Assembly (NCBI GenBank): GCA_902825215.1
Contig: LR782234.1
Coordinates: 930,001 to 994,000, forward strand
Origin: Pseudomonas fluorescens
GTDB taxonomy: Bacteria > Pseudomonadota > Gammaproteobacteria > Pseudomonadales > Pseudomonadaceae
Reading direction: 5' to 3'
Length of the DNA: 64,000 nucleotides
Made by a program: the position numbers and the translations under genes. This document shows, piece after piece, positions 1-8,436 of this stretch. How positions within the stretch are numbered: the stretch's first letter is position 1; each line of letters starts with the position of its first letter. A model generated the notes under the pieces. That model did not search any database. It was not told the DNA's origin and was given only the letters and a program-made list of their open reading frames with translations.

Positions 1-474
1 TCGTTTCCAGCATGGACGTTCGGCGCGAACTTTAGGGCGTGAGGGGGTTGAGATCAACTAAAAATGTCGCGTTTTTGCACGCTTCTGACGTGCGACGCGT
101 TCATCACTCCTTGTAGCCGACCGAGATGACGGAAAGATGTTCCCGGCAATTTTTCGAGTGTTAAACATACCTGCACGTTCGCGGCTTTTGGCGGCGAAGT
201 CAGTGGTAAGTGTGATGGCGGCAACATCGGCGATGTTAGCGGCGATGGAGGGGCGGGAGGGGGATTTTAGGTGTTTCAGACAGTAGGTTCGAGGGCCATT
301 CAGAGGAGCGGGTGTTGAGATTCTTTTCCGGCTCGTGAATGAAGAAAAAATTACGCAAATCCTGTGGGAGCGAGCCTGCTCGCGAAGGCAATTTCACAAT
401 CGACATAGCAGCGACTGACATTGCGCTTTCGCGAGCAGGCTCGCTCCCACAGGGATTTGTGTTTTACCGATTAA
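1..474. other. Left-edge intergenic region
   Basis: No gene can be supported here. The first 360 bases show no open frame with a credible ribosome binding site or protein-like composition. They are more A/T-rich than the genes and probably hold regulatory sequence for a gene beyond the left edge. The right part holds an inverted pair of REP sequences that follows the 3' end of the minus-strand opuCA gene. Confidence 0.6.
361..454. repeat. Head-to-head REP doublet (REPIN)
   Basis: CCTGTGGGAGCGAGCCTGCT starts at 361 and its reverse complement ends at about 454, with a loop of about 35 bases. Each arm carries its own GCGAGC-CT-GCTCGC hairpin. This is the usual REPIN layout of fluorescent pseudomonads. 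It sits directly 3' of opuCA and could stabilise or end that transcript. Confidence 0.85.
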
Positions 475-1632
475 TCAGGCGACCACGGCCTCAGCTGGCG
501 AGACGATGTTGGTCTTCATCCCCCGCGAACGGCCCGAACTCAGGTACGCCGCAATCGACTCTTGCGTCACCTCACCGAGGAACACCCGTTCGGCATCCAT
601 CACCGGCAGCCAGGCGCGGTTGAACTCGTACATGCGCGACAACAGGATGCGCAAGTGCTCGTCGTACGCCGCGGTGGCGTTGAACTCACGCAGGAACTGC
701 GCGCAGGTGCCGGTCTGGCGATGCAGGTCGCGACGGCGGACATAGCCCAGCGCCTTGTTATCGGCGCAGGTCACCACGACGTAGCGACGGTCGTGTTCGT
801 CCATCAATTCCAGCGCATCGGCCACCGGCGTTTCCGGACTCACCGACGGCGCGTTGTCTGCCGCGTCTTCGGCTTTCACCAACAGCAAACGCTTGAGCGT
901 GCTGTCCTGACCGACGAAGTTGCTGACGAAATCATCCGCCGGGTGCGCGAGCAGGGTGTCCGGATGATCGATTTGCAGCAGTTTGCCGGCGCGGAAGATC
1001 GCAATTTTGTCGCCAAGCTTGATCGCCTCGTCGATGTCATGGCTGACCATGATCACGGTCTTGTTCAGCGCGCGCTGCATCTCGAAGAATTCGTTCTGGA
1101 TCATCTCGCGGTTGATCGGGTCGACCGCGCCGAACGGCTCGTCCATCAGCAGCAGCGGTGCGTCGGCTGCCAGTGCGCGGATCACGCCGATGCGCTGCTG
1201 CTGGCCACCGGACAATTCACGCGGATAGCGATGCAGATACTGCTTGGGCTCGAGCTTGATCATGCTCATCAGTTCGCGGGCGCGGTCGTGGCATTTCTGC
1301 TTGTCCCAGCCGAGCAGTTTCGGCACCACGACGATGTTCTCTTCGATGGTCATGTTGGGGAACAGACCGATCTGCTGAATCACATAACCGATGTTGCGGC
1401 GCAGGGTCACTTCGTCGAGATCGGTGGTGTCTTCGCCGTTGATCAGGATCTTGCCCGAGGTCGGTTTGATCAGGCGGTTGATCATTTTCAGCGTGGTGCT
1501 TTTGCCGCAACCCGATGGCCCGAGGAACACGCAGATCTCGCCTTCATTGACGGTCAGGCTTACCGAGTCCACGGCTTTGATGTCTTTGCCGTTGCTTTGG
1601 AAGGTCTTGCTGAGGTTTTGAAGTTCGATCAT
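475..1632 (-). CDS. opuCA: Osmoprotectant (glycine betaine/choline-type) ABC importer, ATP-binding subunit
   Basis: ATPase of a quaternary-ammonium (OpuC/ProV-type) importer, 385 aa, acting at the inner face of the cytoplasmic membrane. Visible motifs: Walker A GPSGCGKST (residues 38-46), signature LSGGQQQR (140-147), Walker B LLLMDEP (about 160-166), and a C-terminal region from about residue 255 that reads as paired CBS domains. In this family CBS domains sense ionic strength. The start MIELQNLSKTF at 1632 is preferred over an upstream ATG at 1671, because its ATG overlaps the stop of the upstream permease gene as ATGA, a sign of translational coupling. It is the last gene of a four-gene minus-strand operon. 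The exact substrate (betaine, choline, carnitine) cannot be read from sequence. Confidence 0.93.
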   Translation of the reverse strand: MIELQNLSKTFQSNGKDIKAVDSVSLTVNEGEICVFLGPSGCGKSTTLKMINRLIKPTSGKILINGEDTTDLDEVTLRRNIGYVIQQIGLFPNMTIEENIVVVPKLLGWDKQKCHDRARELMSMIKLEPKQYLHRYPRELSGGQQQRIGVIRALAADAPLLLMDEPFGAVDPINREMIQNEFFEMQRALNKTVIMVSHDIDEAIKLGDKIAIFRAGKLLQIDHPDTLLAHPADDFVSNFVGQDSTLKRLLLVKAEDAADNAPSVSPETPVADALELMDEHDRRYVVVTCADNKALGYVRRRDLHRQTGTCAQFLREFNATAAYDEHLRILLSRMYEFNRAWLPVMDAERVFLGEVTQESIAAYLSSGRSRGMKTNIVSPAEAVVA

Positions 1633-2282
1633 TTGAGAAGTCCTTTTGGAGTCAACGAGCGTTGCAGCCATTGGAGAAACAGGTCGGCGAAGATCGCCAG
1701 GAGACTGACCAGCAGCGCGCCGACGATGAGCATCGACATGTCGCTGCGGCTGATGGACGCGAGGATCAGCACACCGAGGCCGCCGGCGCCGATGGTCGCG
1801 GCGATGGTCATCACGCCGATGTTCATCACCACGGCGGTGCGCACGCCGGCGAGGATCACCGGCACCGCAATTGGCAGTTCAACCATGCGCAAGCGCTGGC
1901 CGAAGGTCATGCCGATGCCGCGCGCGGCTTCACGAATACCCGGCTCGACGCCGGTGAGGGCGAGGTAGGTGTTGCGCATGATCGGCAGCAGTGAATACAG
2001 GAACACTGCGGTGATTGCTGGCAGCGGACCGAGGCCCTGGCCGAACTTCGAATAGAACGGCAGCAACAGGCCGAACAGCGCGATCGACGGCACGGTCAGC
2101 AACACTGTGGCGCTGGCCTGCAACGGGCCGGCGAGGGCCGGAAAGCGCGTCATCAGAATGCCCAGCGGCACGCCGATCACGATCGCCAGGGTCACGGCGA
2201 TGCCGACCAAAGTAATGTGCTGCCAGGTCAGGTGCATCACCTGCTGCCAGTCGAGATGGGAAAAGGCGTTCAGAAATTCCAT
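1629..2282 (-). CDS. opuCB: Osmoprotectant ABC importer, permease subunit 1
   Basis: Integral membrane permease of 217 aa with about five or six hydrophobic segments and the BPD_transp_1 EAA-type loop (GVEPGIREAARGIGMTFG, about residues 112-129), which docks on the ATPase. The start at 2282 is preceded by GAGAGGAG on the minus strand. The stop overlaps the opuCA start by four bases, and the binding-protein gene lies 13 bp upstream. It pairs with the second permease (3209-3925) to form the translocation pore. Length and architecture match OpuCB/YehW-type permeases. Confidence 0.93.
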   Translation of the reverse strand: MEFLNAFSHLDWQQVMHLTWQHITLVGIAVTLAIVIGVPLGILMTRFPALAGPLQASATVLLTVPSIALFGLLLPFYSKFGQGLGPLPAITAVFLYSLLPIMRNTYLALTGVEPGIREAARGIGMTFGQRLRMVELPIAVPVILAGVRTAVVMNIGVMTIAATIGAGGLGVLILASISRSDMSMLIVGALLVSLLAIFADLFLQWLQRSLTPKGLLK

Positions 2283-2295
2283 GACTTCTCCTCTC

Positions 2296-3189
2296 TTAAT
2301 TCAGTGGGTGCTGGCGCAGGAAATCGGCGGCAACGGACGACGGGCTTTCATGATTGACGTCGACCCGCGCGTTGAGCTGGCGCATGGTTTCGTCGTCGAA
2401 CAGTTCGGCCAGCGGCTTGAGTTGTTCGGCCAGTTTCGGATTGGCATCCAGCGTGGCCTGACGCACCACGGGAGCTGCGGTGTAGTCGGGGAAGTAATGC
2501 TTGTCGTCGGCCAGCAACTTCAGGCCGAAGGCATTGAGGCGGCCGTCGGTGGTGTAGACCAGACCGGCGAATACCTGACCGTTGCGCAGCGCGGTGTAGA
2601 CGAGGCCGGCGTCCATCTGGCGGATGTTCTTGCGGGTCAGGTTCATGTCGTAGAGCTTGACCATGCCGTCGAGCCCGTCGGAACGGTTGGCGAACTCGGT
2701 ATCCAGCGCCACCAGGTGATTGCTCTTGGCTTCGGCGCGCAGCACGTCGTTGAGCTGGCTGATGTTGCCGATCTGCGGATATTGCTCAGCGATTTTTTTC
2801 GGCAGGGCGAGGGCGTAGGTGTTGCTGAATTTCGACGGCGTCAGCCAGATCAGACCTTTCTTTGCGTCGAGTTCCTTGACCCGGGCGTAGGACTGCGCGC
2901 TATCGAGTTTTTCGGTGACATGGTTGTAGGCCACCAGCGACACGCCGGTGTACTCCCAGAGCAGGTCCAGCTGTCCGCTTTCGTGGGCACTGCGGGCGAG
3001 GTTGCTGCCCAGACCGCCGGTGATCTGCGCGTCATAACCTTTGCTGCGCAGGTATTGCGCGGTGATTTCGGCGAGCAGGGTCTGCTCGGTGAAGACCCGG
3101 GCGCCGAGGCGAATCACCGGTTTTTCAGCGGCTTGTGCGATTCCTGCGAACAGCAGGAAGCAGCCTAGGATCAAGCTGAGTCGTTTCAT
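2296..3189 (-). CDS. opuCC: Osmoprotectant ABC importer, periplasmic substrate-binding protein
   Basis: Periplasmic binding protein of the OpuAC family, 297 aa. The start MKRLSLILGCFLLF at 3189 is followed by a signal peptide ending near GIAQA-AEKPV. An in-frame extension up to 3267 is rejected because it would place 26 residues before the signal peptide. The mature protein begins with the family pattern VIRLGARVFTEQTLLAEI and contains the two-lobe motif LLWEYTG. Quaternary amines are normally held by an aromatic cage, and several Tyr/Trp residues are present, but the cage was not mapped. It lies between two permease genes in the opu operon. Confidence 0.92.
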   Translation of the reverse strand: MKRLSLILGCFLLFAGIAQAAEKPVIRLGARVFTEQTLLAEITAQYLRSKGYDAQITGGLGSNLARSAHESGQLDLLWEYTGVSLVAYNHVTEKLDSAQSYARVKELDAKKGLIWLTPSKFSNTYALALPKKIAEQYPQIGNISQLNDVLRAEAKSNHLVALDTEFANRSDGLDGMVKLYDMNLTRKNIRQMDAGLVYTALRNGQVFAGLVYTTDGRLNAFGLKLLADDKHYFPDYTAAPVVRQATLDANPKLAEQLKPLAELFDDETMRQLNARVDVNHESPSSVAADFLRQHPLN

Positions 3190-3208
3190 AAATATTCCTT
3201 GCAAAGCC

Positions 3209-3925
3209 TTAAGACGGGCGCAGACCGCGTTCCAGCCAGAGGCGGCTGGCAAGGGTGACCACGCCATCGAGCAACAACGCCAGCAGCGCGGTGCACGCGG
3301 CGCCGAGCAGCAGTTGCGGCTGATTGTTCAGGGCGATGCCGGGGAAGATCAGGCTGCCAAGGCTGTTGGCGCCGATCAGGAAGGCCAGCGGCGCGGTGCC
3401 GACGTTGATCGCCAGCGCCACGCGCACGCCGCCGACAATGATCGGCACGGCGTTGGGCAATTCGACTTTCCACAGCACCTGTCGCGGCGTCATGCCGATG
3501 CCGACGGCGGCTTCTTTGAGCGAGCCCTGAACATTTTTCAGGCCTTCGTAGGTGTTGCGCACAATCGGCAACAGGGAGGCGAGGAACAAAGCGAAGATCG
3601 CCGGGCCGCTGCCGATGCCGAGGATGCCCAGCGCGATCGCGAGCACGGCCAGCGGTGGCACGGTGTTGCCGATATTGAAGATCTGCATGAAGCGTTCGGC
3701 GCGGCCGACCATGTTCGGGCGGCTGAGGAAGATACCGGCGGGGATGCCCACGACGAGGGCGGCCAGCATGGAAGCGAGGACGAGAACCAGATGAGCTTGC
3801 AGGTAAAACAACAAATCGTCGCGGTAATGTTCGATCGTGTTGATGCCGATCCAGTGGACCAGCAGGGCCAGGAGCGCGATCACCACCGCACCTCCCATCA
3901 GCCCTTTGCCATAGCGGATAGCCAC
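3209..3925 (-). CDS. opuCD: Osmoprotectant ABC importer, permease subunit 2 (GTG start)
   Basis: Second membrane permease of the importer, 238 aa, with the EAA loop GSLKEAAVGIGMTPRQ. I place the start at the GTG at 3925 (VAIRYGKGLMGG), because AAGGAG lies seven bases upstream on the minus strand. The longer frame from 4054 adds 43 polar residues with no homologous look. It is the promoter-proximal gene of the operon, order permease 2, binding protein, permease 1, ATPase. The roughly 200-base leader before it is unusually long for a simple promoter region. Confidence 0.88.
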   Translation of the reverse strand: MAIRYGKGLMGGAVVIALLALLVHWIGINTIEHYRDDLLFYLQAHLVLVLASMLAALVVGIPAGIFLSRPNMVGRAERFMQIFNIGNTVPPLAVLAIALGILGIGSGPAIFALFLASLLPIVRNTYEGLKNVQGSLKEAAVGIGMTPRQVLWKVELPNAVPIIVGGVRVALAINVGTAPLAFLIGANSLGSLIFPGIALNNQPQLLLGAACTALLALLLDGVVTLASRLWLERGLRPS

Positions 3926-4255
3926 AGGCGGACTCCTTTTTTTGTAGTCGGCGAGCGCTGCTCCGCGTGGCAAGCCATTCCTGGCTGCCGAAGTCAGCGT
4001 TCGCGAAAAGTAGCCGTTTTCCAGCACCGGCCAAGCGGCGTGAAAGCGAGCCATGAGCGCAGCCTCGTCAGGCTAACTTGCTGATTTTTCAGCCCCTGAC
4101 GAAGATTCGTAACAGGGGATGGACGTCTCCTTGCTTTAAAAGGTTCCCATCTGAGGCAGCATTTGGCCACCCTTAATGTGCTCAACGGTTCGGTTATTGT
4201 CCTGAGTTGGGCTATAATCGCGGCCCTTTTTTGAATCACCGCCAGGCGATTTCCC
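3926..4255. promoter_or_regulatory. Divergent control region opuCD / prfC
   Basis: A 330-base region between divergent genes. A perfect -10 box TATAAT at 4213-4218, read toward prfC, lies 38 bases before its ATG; no good -35 hexamer is at the proper distance. The part from about 3930 to 4130 would be the leader of opuCD and may carry osmotic control, but no known riboswitch was recognised. Confidence 0.5.
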
Positions 4256-5839
4256 ATGACCCAACAGGCCGCCGAAGTCGCGAAACGCCGCACTTTCGCC
4301 ATTATTTCCCACCCCGATGCCGGTAAAACCACGATCACCGAGAAGCTCCTGTTGATGGGCAAGGCGATTGCGGTGGCCGGTACGGTGAAATCCCGTAAAT
4401 CCGATCGCCATGCGACCTCCGACTGGATGGAGATGGAGAAGCAGCGGGGTATTTCCATTACCACGTCGGTCATGCAGTTCCCCTATCGCGAACACATGAT
4501 CAACCTGCTCGACACCCCGGGCCACGAAGACTTCTCCGAAGACACCTACCGCACCCTGACCGCGGTGGACTCGGCGCTGATGGTTCTCGACGGCGGTAAA
4601 GGTGTCGAGCCGCGGACCATCGCGCTGATGGACGTCTGCCGTCTGCGTGACACGCCGATCGTCAGCTTCATCAACAAGCTCGACCGCGACATCCGCGACC
4701 CGATCGAACTGCTCGACGAGATCGAAGCCGTTCTGAAAATCAAGGCGGCGCCGATCACCTGGCCGATCGGCTGCTACCGCGACTTCAAGGGCGTGTACCA
4801 CCTGGCCGATGACTACATCATCGTTTACACCCCGGGCCACGGTCACGAACGCACCGAAACCAAGATCATCCAGAAACTCGACTCCGACGAGGCGCGCGCG
4901 CATCTGGGCGACGAGTACGAGCGTTTCATCGAACAACTGGAACTGGTGCAGGGCGCCTGCCACGAATTCAACCAGCAGGAATTCCTCGACGGTCAACTGA
5001 CCCCGGTGTTCTTCGGTACTGCGCTGGGCAACTTCGGTGTCGACCATGTGCTTGATGCTGTCGTTGACTGGGCGCCGCGTCCGCTGGCTCGTGTGGCCAA
5101 CGAGCGTACCGTCGAGCCGGTCGAAGAGAAGTTCTCGGGCTTCATCTTCAAGATCCAGGCGAACATGGACCCGAAACACCGCGACCGCATCGCCTTCATG
5201 CGTATCTGCTCCGGCAAATACGAAAAAGGCATGAAGATGCGGCATGTGCGCACCGGCAAGGACGTGCGTATCGGCGACGCCCTGACGTTCTTCTCCTCCG
5301 AGCGTGAACAGCTGGAAGAGGCCTACGCCGGCGACATCATCGGTCTGCACAACCACGGCACGATCCAGATCGGCGATACCTTCAGCGAAGGCGAAGTCCT
5401 CGGTTTCACCGGTATTCCGCACTTCGCCCCGGAACTGTTCCGTCGTGTGCGCCTGCGTGATCCGCTGAAATCCAAGCAGCTGCGTCAGGGTTTGCAGCAG
5501 TTGGCGGAAGAGGGCGCGACGCAGGTGTTCTTCCCGGAGCGCAGCAACGACATCATTCTTGGCGCCGTCGGTGTGCTGCAGTTCGATGTGGTCGCGAGCC
5601 GGTTGAAGGAGGAATACAAGGTCGAGTGCTCGTATGAGCCGATCACGGTGTATTCGGCGCGCTGGATCGAGTGCAGCGACAAGAAGAAGCTTGAGGAGTT
5701 TTCCAACAAGGCGGTGGAGAACCTGGCACTGGATGGCGGTGGGCATTTGACCTATCTGGCGCCGACGCGGGTGAATCTGGCGTTGATGGAAGAGCGCTGG
5801 CCGGATGTGAAATTCCGCGCGACGCGTGAGCATCATTAA
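4256..5839 (+). CDS. prfC: Peptide chain release factor 3
   Basis: RF3, a ribosome-dependent GTPase that recycles RF1/RF2 after termination; 527 aa, the usual length. The G domain shows G1 HPDAGKTT (residues 19-26), switch [16 protein letters not shown] (about residues 84-97) and NKLD further on, with RF3-specific features such as the GISITTSV segment. The start [20 protein letters not shown] fits the family. It is monocistronic with its own TATAAT and is followed by a clear terminator at 5859-5893. Confidence 0.98.
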   Translation: MTQQAAEVAKRRTFAIISHPDAGKTTITEKLLLMGKAIAVAGTVKSRKSDRHATSDWMEMEKQRGISITTSVMQFPYREHMINLLDTPGHEDFSEDTYRTLTAVDSALMVLDGGKGVEPRTIALMDVCRLRDTPIVSFINKLDRDIRDPIELLDEIEAVLKIKAAPITWPIGCYRDFKGVYHLADDYIIVYTPGHGHERTETKIIQKLDSDEARAHLGDEYERFIEQLELVQGACHEFNQQEFLDGQLTPVFFGTALGNFGVDHVLDAVVDWAPRPLARVANERTVEPVEEKFSGFIFKIQANMDPKHRDRIAFMRICSGKYEKGMKMRHVRTGKDVRIGDALTFFSSEREQLEEAYAGDIIGLHNHGTIQIGDTFSEGEVLGFTGIPHFAPELFRRVRLRDPLKSKQLRQGLQQLAEEGATQVFFPERSNDIILGAVGVLQFDVVASRLKEEYKVECSYEPITVYSARWIECSDKKKLEEFSNKAVENLALDGGGHLTYLAPTRVNLALMEERWPDVKFRATREHH

Positions 5840-5858
5840 GCTTTGAGTTGTTGTTCGC

Positions 5859-5893
5859 AAGCCCCTGAGGTGTAGGCCTTGGGGGCTTTTTTG
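5859..5893 (+). terminator. Intrinsic terminator of prfC
   Basis: A GC-rich stem, AAGCCCC paired with GGGGGCTT, is followed directly by TTTTTT. It starts 20 bases after the prfC stop. Confidence 0.85.
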
Positions 5894-5965
5894 TTTTGGT
5901 ATTGGCGGCCTCTGGGCCGACCATGTTCTGGTTGTTTTGGGGGCATATCCATTTTTTGGGGTGTT

Positions 5966-6261
5966 GCGGCTGGCGGTTTCGCCCTTACGGCGAGGCACTT
6001 TTTCCAGGCGCCGAAAAAGTACCCAAAAAGGCTTGCTCCTGCGTTCGGCCCTCGCAGGCTCGGGTCCCTTCGCTCCGGGATCGATCCGGGCGCAGCGGCT
6101 ACGGTTTGCTTCGCTGCACCTACGTCCGCTGTGTCTGGCTGCGCCAGACGGTCGCTGCGCTCCCACGCCCGGATCAATCCCTCCACTCAGCCTTCCGATG
6201 TCGCTGGTTAGGCAAGATCAAGAGCACGCGAGCTAACGCTCATTGTTGAGTGGTTAGAAGC
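5966..6261. repeat. Composite intergenic repeat, module 1 (copy A)
   Basis: This segment runs from GCGGCTGGCGGTTTCGCC to GTGGTTAGAAGC and recurs in the same orientation at 21208-21522. Long stretches are identical, for example around CGGGATCGATCCGGGCGC and CTGGCTGCGCCAGACGG, both of them palindromic. Its open frames are low-complexity and have no ribosome binding sites, so I read it as non-coding repeat DNA, a type often mis-annotated as hypothetical proteins in Pseudomonas genomes. Confidence 0.85.
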
Positions 6262-6292
6262 GTCGCATGGCTTGAGATTTTCGGTGGATTCG

Positions 6293-6440
6293 CCCCTCAC
6301 CCCAGCCCTCTCCCCCTGGAGAGGGAGCCGATTTCGGTTGGATTTGGCATTTGAGATCGGCTCGGCATTTCAGGTCGGCGTAGCTCTCACATTCACCACG
6401 GTCAGTCCCCTCTCCCTCCGGGAGAGGGCTAGGGTGAGGG
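6293..6440. repeat. 148-bp MITE-like repeat, module 2 (copy A)
   Basis: Bounded by CCCCTCACCCCAGCCCTCTC and its imperfect inverse GAGAGGGCTAGGGTGAGGG. Each end also folds on itself (CCCTCTCC/GGAGAGGG). A copy of exactly the same length occurs at 21554-21701, with ends conserved and middle diverged. This is the architecture of a non-autonomous REPIN/MITE element. No transposase lies nearby. Confidence 0.85.
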
Positions 6441-6615
6441 TGCTTTTTGCTGCTGCTTGAAAATGAGGAACTGTCAGGCATGCCGAACTTTCTGTAAGCA
6501 GTTTGCTTCAGCAGCGTAGCCCGGCTCTGCTTTTGAATCGTCAGGCCTTCGCTTGGCGACATTCCGGTTGATCCGGTTTAGTGTTCAAAGAACCCTCGCC
6601 CACAGCGGACGTTTC

Positions 6616-7797
6616 ATGCTCAAAGGACTGACCCATCTCCTGCGCCCCAACGGCTATTTCACTCCAATGGCCTGGGTCCTCGCAGCGCTGTTGTTCATCA
6701 ATCGCCTCAGCGCCATGGTCAAGCTGTTCATGGCGTTGTACCTGCGTCAGGAGTTGGGTTTTGCGATTGAAACCGTCGGCTGGCTGCTTTCGGCTTATGG
6801 CGCGGGTTTGCTGGTGGGTTCGATGCTCGGCGGTTGGCTCAGTGATCATGTGCGCACGGCGCGGCTGACGGCGGCGCTGTTTTTTGTTTCGGTGTGGGTG
6901 CTGATGCTGCTGGGGCTGGTGACGCAGGTGGTGTGGCTGGCCGGTTTGTTGTTGCTCAGTGGTGTGATTGACGGAGCGATTCGTACGCTGCATCAGCGGC
7001 TGATCATGGAATATTGCGAAGCCGCACAGCGTTCGCGGGCGCAGGCCCTGAGTCGGGTGGCGCGTAATCTGGGCATGGCCGCCGCCGGGGTGGCGGGTGG
7101 GGTGTTGGCGCAGGCGGATTTTCGTTGGGTGTTTTTCGTCAGTGCGGCGATGACGATGCTGGCGTTGTTGTGGTTCGTCCGCACGACGTGGCGTCGACCG
7201 ATTCTGAAACAGGGGCAATCGCTGGATGTCGCTGCCGGCTCGCCGTATCGCGACCAGCCGTTCCTCTGGTTGCTGGCGGCGACGGCCGTATTGGGCATCG
7301 CGTTCGACACGGTCTACAGCACGCTGGGCAATTATCTGCGTGATTACTACCACCTGAGCACCGAAGCGATTGGCTGGCAGTTCGGGCTCAATGCGCTGTT
7401 GGTGATTGCATTGCAGATACCTCTATCGCACTCGGTCGAACGCTGGGGTGCGCGTTGGCAAATGCTCGTCGGCAGTGTGCTGTTGGCCTGTGGGCTGGGG
7501 ATGTTGCCGTTCGGTTCCGGGTTGGCTTTTGTCTGTTTTTCGACGCTGATCTGGACGCTGGGCGAGGCGTTGTTCATGCCGCCGCTGAATGTACTGGCGA
7601 TGCAGTTTGCCCAGAGCGGCAAAAGCGGTCAGTACTTCGGGCTGTTCTTCATGAGCTGGAGCGCCAGCGCGTTGTTGTCGCCGGTGCTCAGCGGGCAGCT
7701 CTATGGCGAGTTTGGCGGGCACAGTGTCTGGCTGATGAGTGCGCTGCTGGTGCTGATCTCGATTCCGCTGACCTGGCAGGCGACGCGCGTCGCTTAG
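6616..7797 (+). CDS. MFS transporter, probable drug/metabolite efflux
   Basis: Major facilitator protein of 393 aa with about 12 hydrophobic segments. The MFS signature loop between helices 2 and 3 reads GSMLGGWLSDHVRTARL (about residues 71-87). The start at 6616 (MLKGLTHLLRPNGYFTP) is chosen because the upstream ATG at 6553 only adds residues overlapping the intergenic repeat; no clear ribosome binding site supports either. The substrate is unknown and the gene stands alone. The family (DHA1-like efflux) is inferred from general appearance only. Confidence 0.85.
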   Translation: MLKGLTHLLRPNGYFTPMAWVLAALLFINRLSAMVKLFMALYLRQELGFAIETVGWLLSAYGAGLLVGSMLGGWLSDHVRTARLTAALFFVSVWVLMLLGLVTQVVWLAGLLLLSGVIDGAIRTLHQRLIMEYCEAAQRSRAQALSRVARNLGMAAAGVAGGVLAQADFRWVFFVSAAMTMLALLWFVRTTWRRPILKQGQSLDVAAGSPYRDQPFLWLLAATAVLGIAFDTVYSTLGNYLRDYYHLSTEAIGWQFGLNALLVIALQIPLSHSVERWGARWQMLVGSVLLACGLGMLPFGSGLAFVCFSTLIWTLGEALFMPPLNVLAMQFAQSGKSGQYFGLFFMSWSASALLSPVLSGQLYGEFGGHSVWLMSALLVLISIPLTWQATRVA

Positions 7798-7956
7798 CTG
7801 TTTCAGTTATCGGCGTTATTCGAAAGCAATCTGTCCATCAAGGGCATTTCTGTCCGTGCTGTGGCGTCCTAAGTGGTGAGTCGGACGGTTCGCAACTAGA
7901 TTTCACACCAAGCCAATCCGGCAAGCATGTCTTAGCGCAACAGGATGGAGTCGGCC

Positions 7957-8220
7957 ATGAAAAGCAGATTGCTACGGGTTTTGATGCTGTTGAAAGTGAT
8001 GGTAATGCTGTCCCTGGGCACCGCGACGGCCTGGGCCGAATGCGAGGATCATGATTCCCAGGCCTTCAATGGGCAGGTCGGGCACAGCGGTCTGATGATT
8101 GCCAAGTCCGAGTCGGAGCCGGGGGATATGAATCAGGCCGGCAGCGCCGATGATGACGACTCGACCACCGACGAGCCGGACAGCGATGACCCGGATGATG
8201 AAGGCGACAGCCAGACGTAG
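7957..8220 (+). CDS. Small secreted acidic protein of unknown function
   Basis: An 87-aa protein not recognised by family. GGAG six bases before the ATG at 7957 fixes the start (MKSRLLRVLML), rather than the ATG at 7945. Residues 1-27 form a signal peptide with a long hydrophobic core and an ATAWA-E cleavage site. The mature part, about 60 aa, is disordered-looking and extremely acidic, ending in DDDDSTTDEPDSDDPDDEG. It has one cysteine two residues after the predicted cut. A strong terminator follows at once, so it is a single-gene unit. A periplasmic cation-binding role is conceivable but purely speculative. Confidence 0.75.
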   Translation: MKSRLLRVLMLLKVMVMLSLGTATAWAECEDHDSQAFNGQVGHSGLMIAKSESEPGDMNQAGSADDDDSTTDEPDSDDPDDEGDSQT

Positions 8221-8235
8221 ATTGCAGGCAAAAGA

Positions 8236-8280
8236 AAACCCCTTCGGCCTCGACTGATGCGCAATCGGGTGAAGGGGTTT
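8236..8280 (+). terminator. Intrinsic terminator after the acidic protein gene
   Basis: A perfect 10-bp inverted repeat, AAACCCCTTC (8236-8245) and GAAGGGGTTT (8271-8280), starts 16 bases after the stop codon. The A/T tails suit termination in both directions, but dppF ends too far away on the other strand to be clearly served. Confidence 0.75.
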
Positions 8281-8315
8281 GGTTAACGCATGAATTCCTG
8301 AATCGATACAAATCC

Positions 8316-8397
8316 CCTGTGGGAGCGAGCCTGCTCGCGAAGGCGTCATTTCAGTCAACAATATCGGTGACTGATGAACCGCTTTCGCGAGCAGGCG
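8316..8397. repeat. REP doublet with one altered arm
   Basis: The left arm is a standard REP, CCTGTGGGAGCGAGCCTGCT. The right arm (about 8379-8397 and onward) keeps TTCGCGAGCAGGC, but the expected TCGCTCCCAC is replaced by GAAGGCCTACAT. It lies about 40 bases from the dppF stop. Confidence 0.75.
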
Positions 8398-8436
8398 AAG
8401 GCCTACATGGGGTTTTGTGTTGGCCTGCGGATCGGC

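Noticed and set aside
3926..4130. Possible riboswitch in the long opuCD leader
   Set aside because: No conserved aptamer core (for example a ykkC or glycine type) could be recognised; only the length is suggestive.
4136..6166. A 676-codon open frame antisense to prfC
   Set aside because: A mirror frame of prfC that also runs into the intergenic repeat; its composition is unlike a protein.
5966..6240. Several 60-117 codon frames inside the composite repeat
   Set aside because: They occur on both strands and in many frames, lack ribosome binding sites, and change with repeat divergence. They are typical of falsely annotated repeat proteins.
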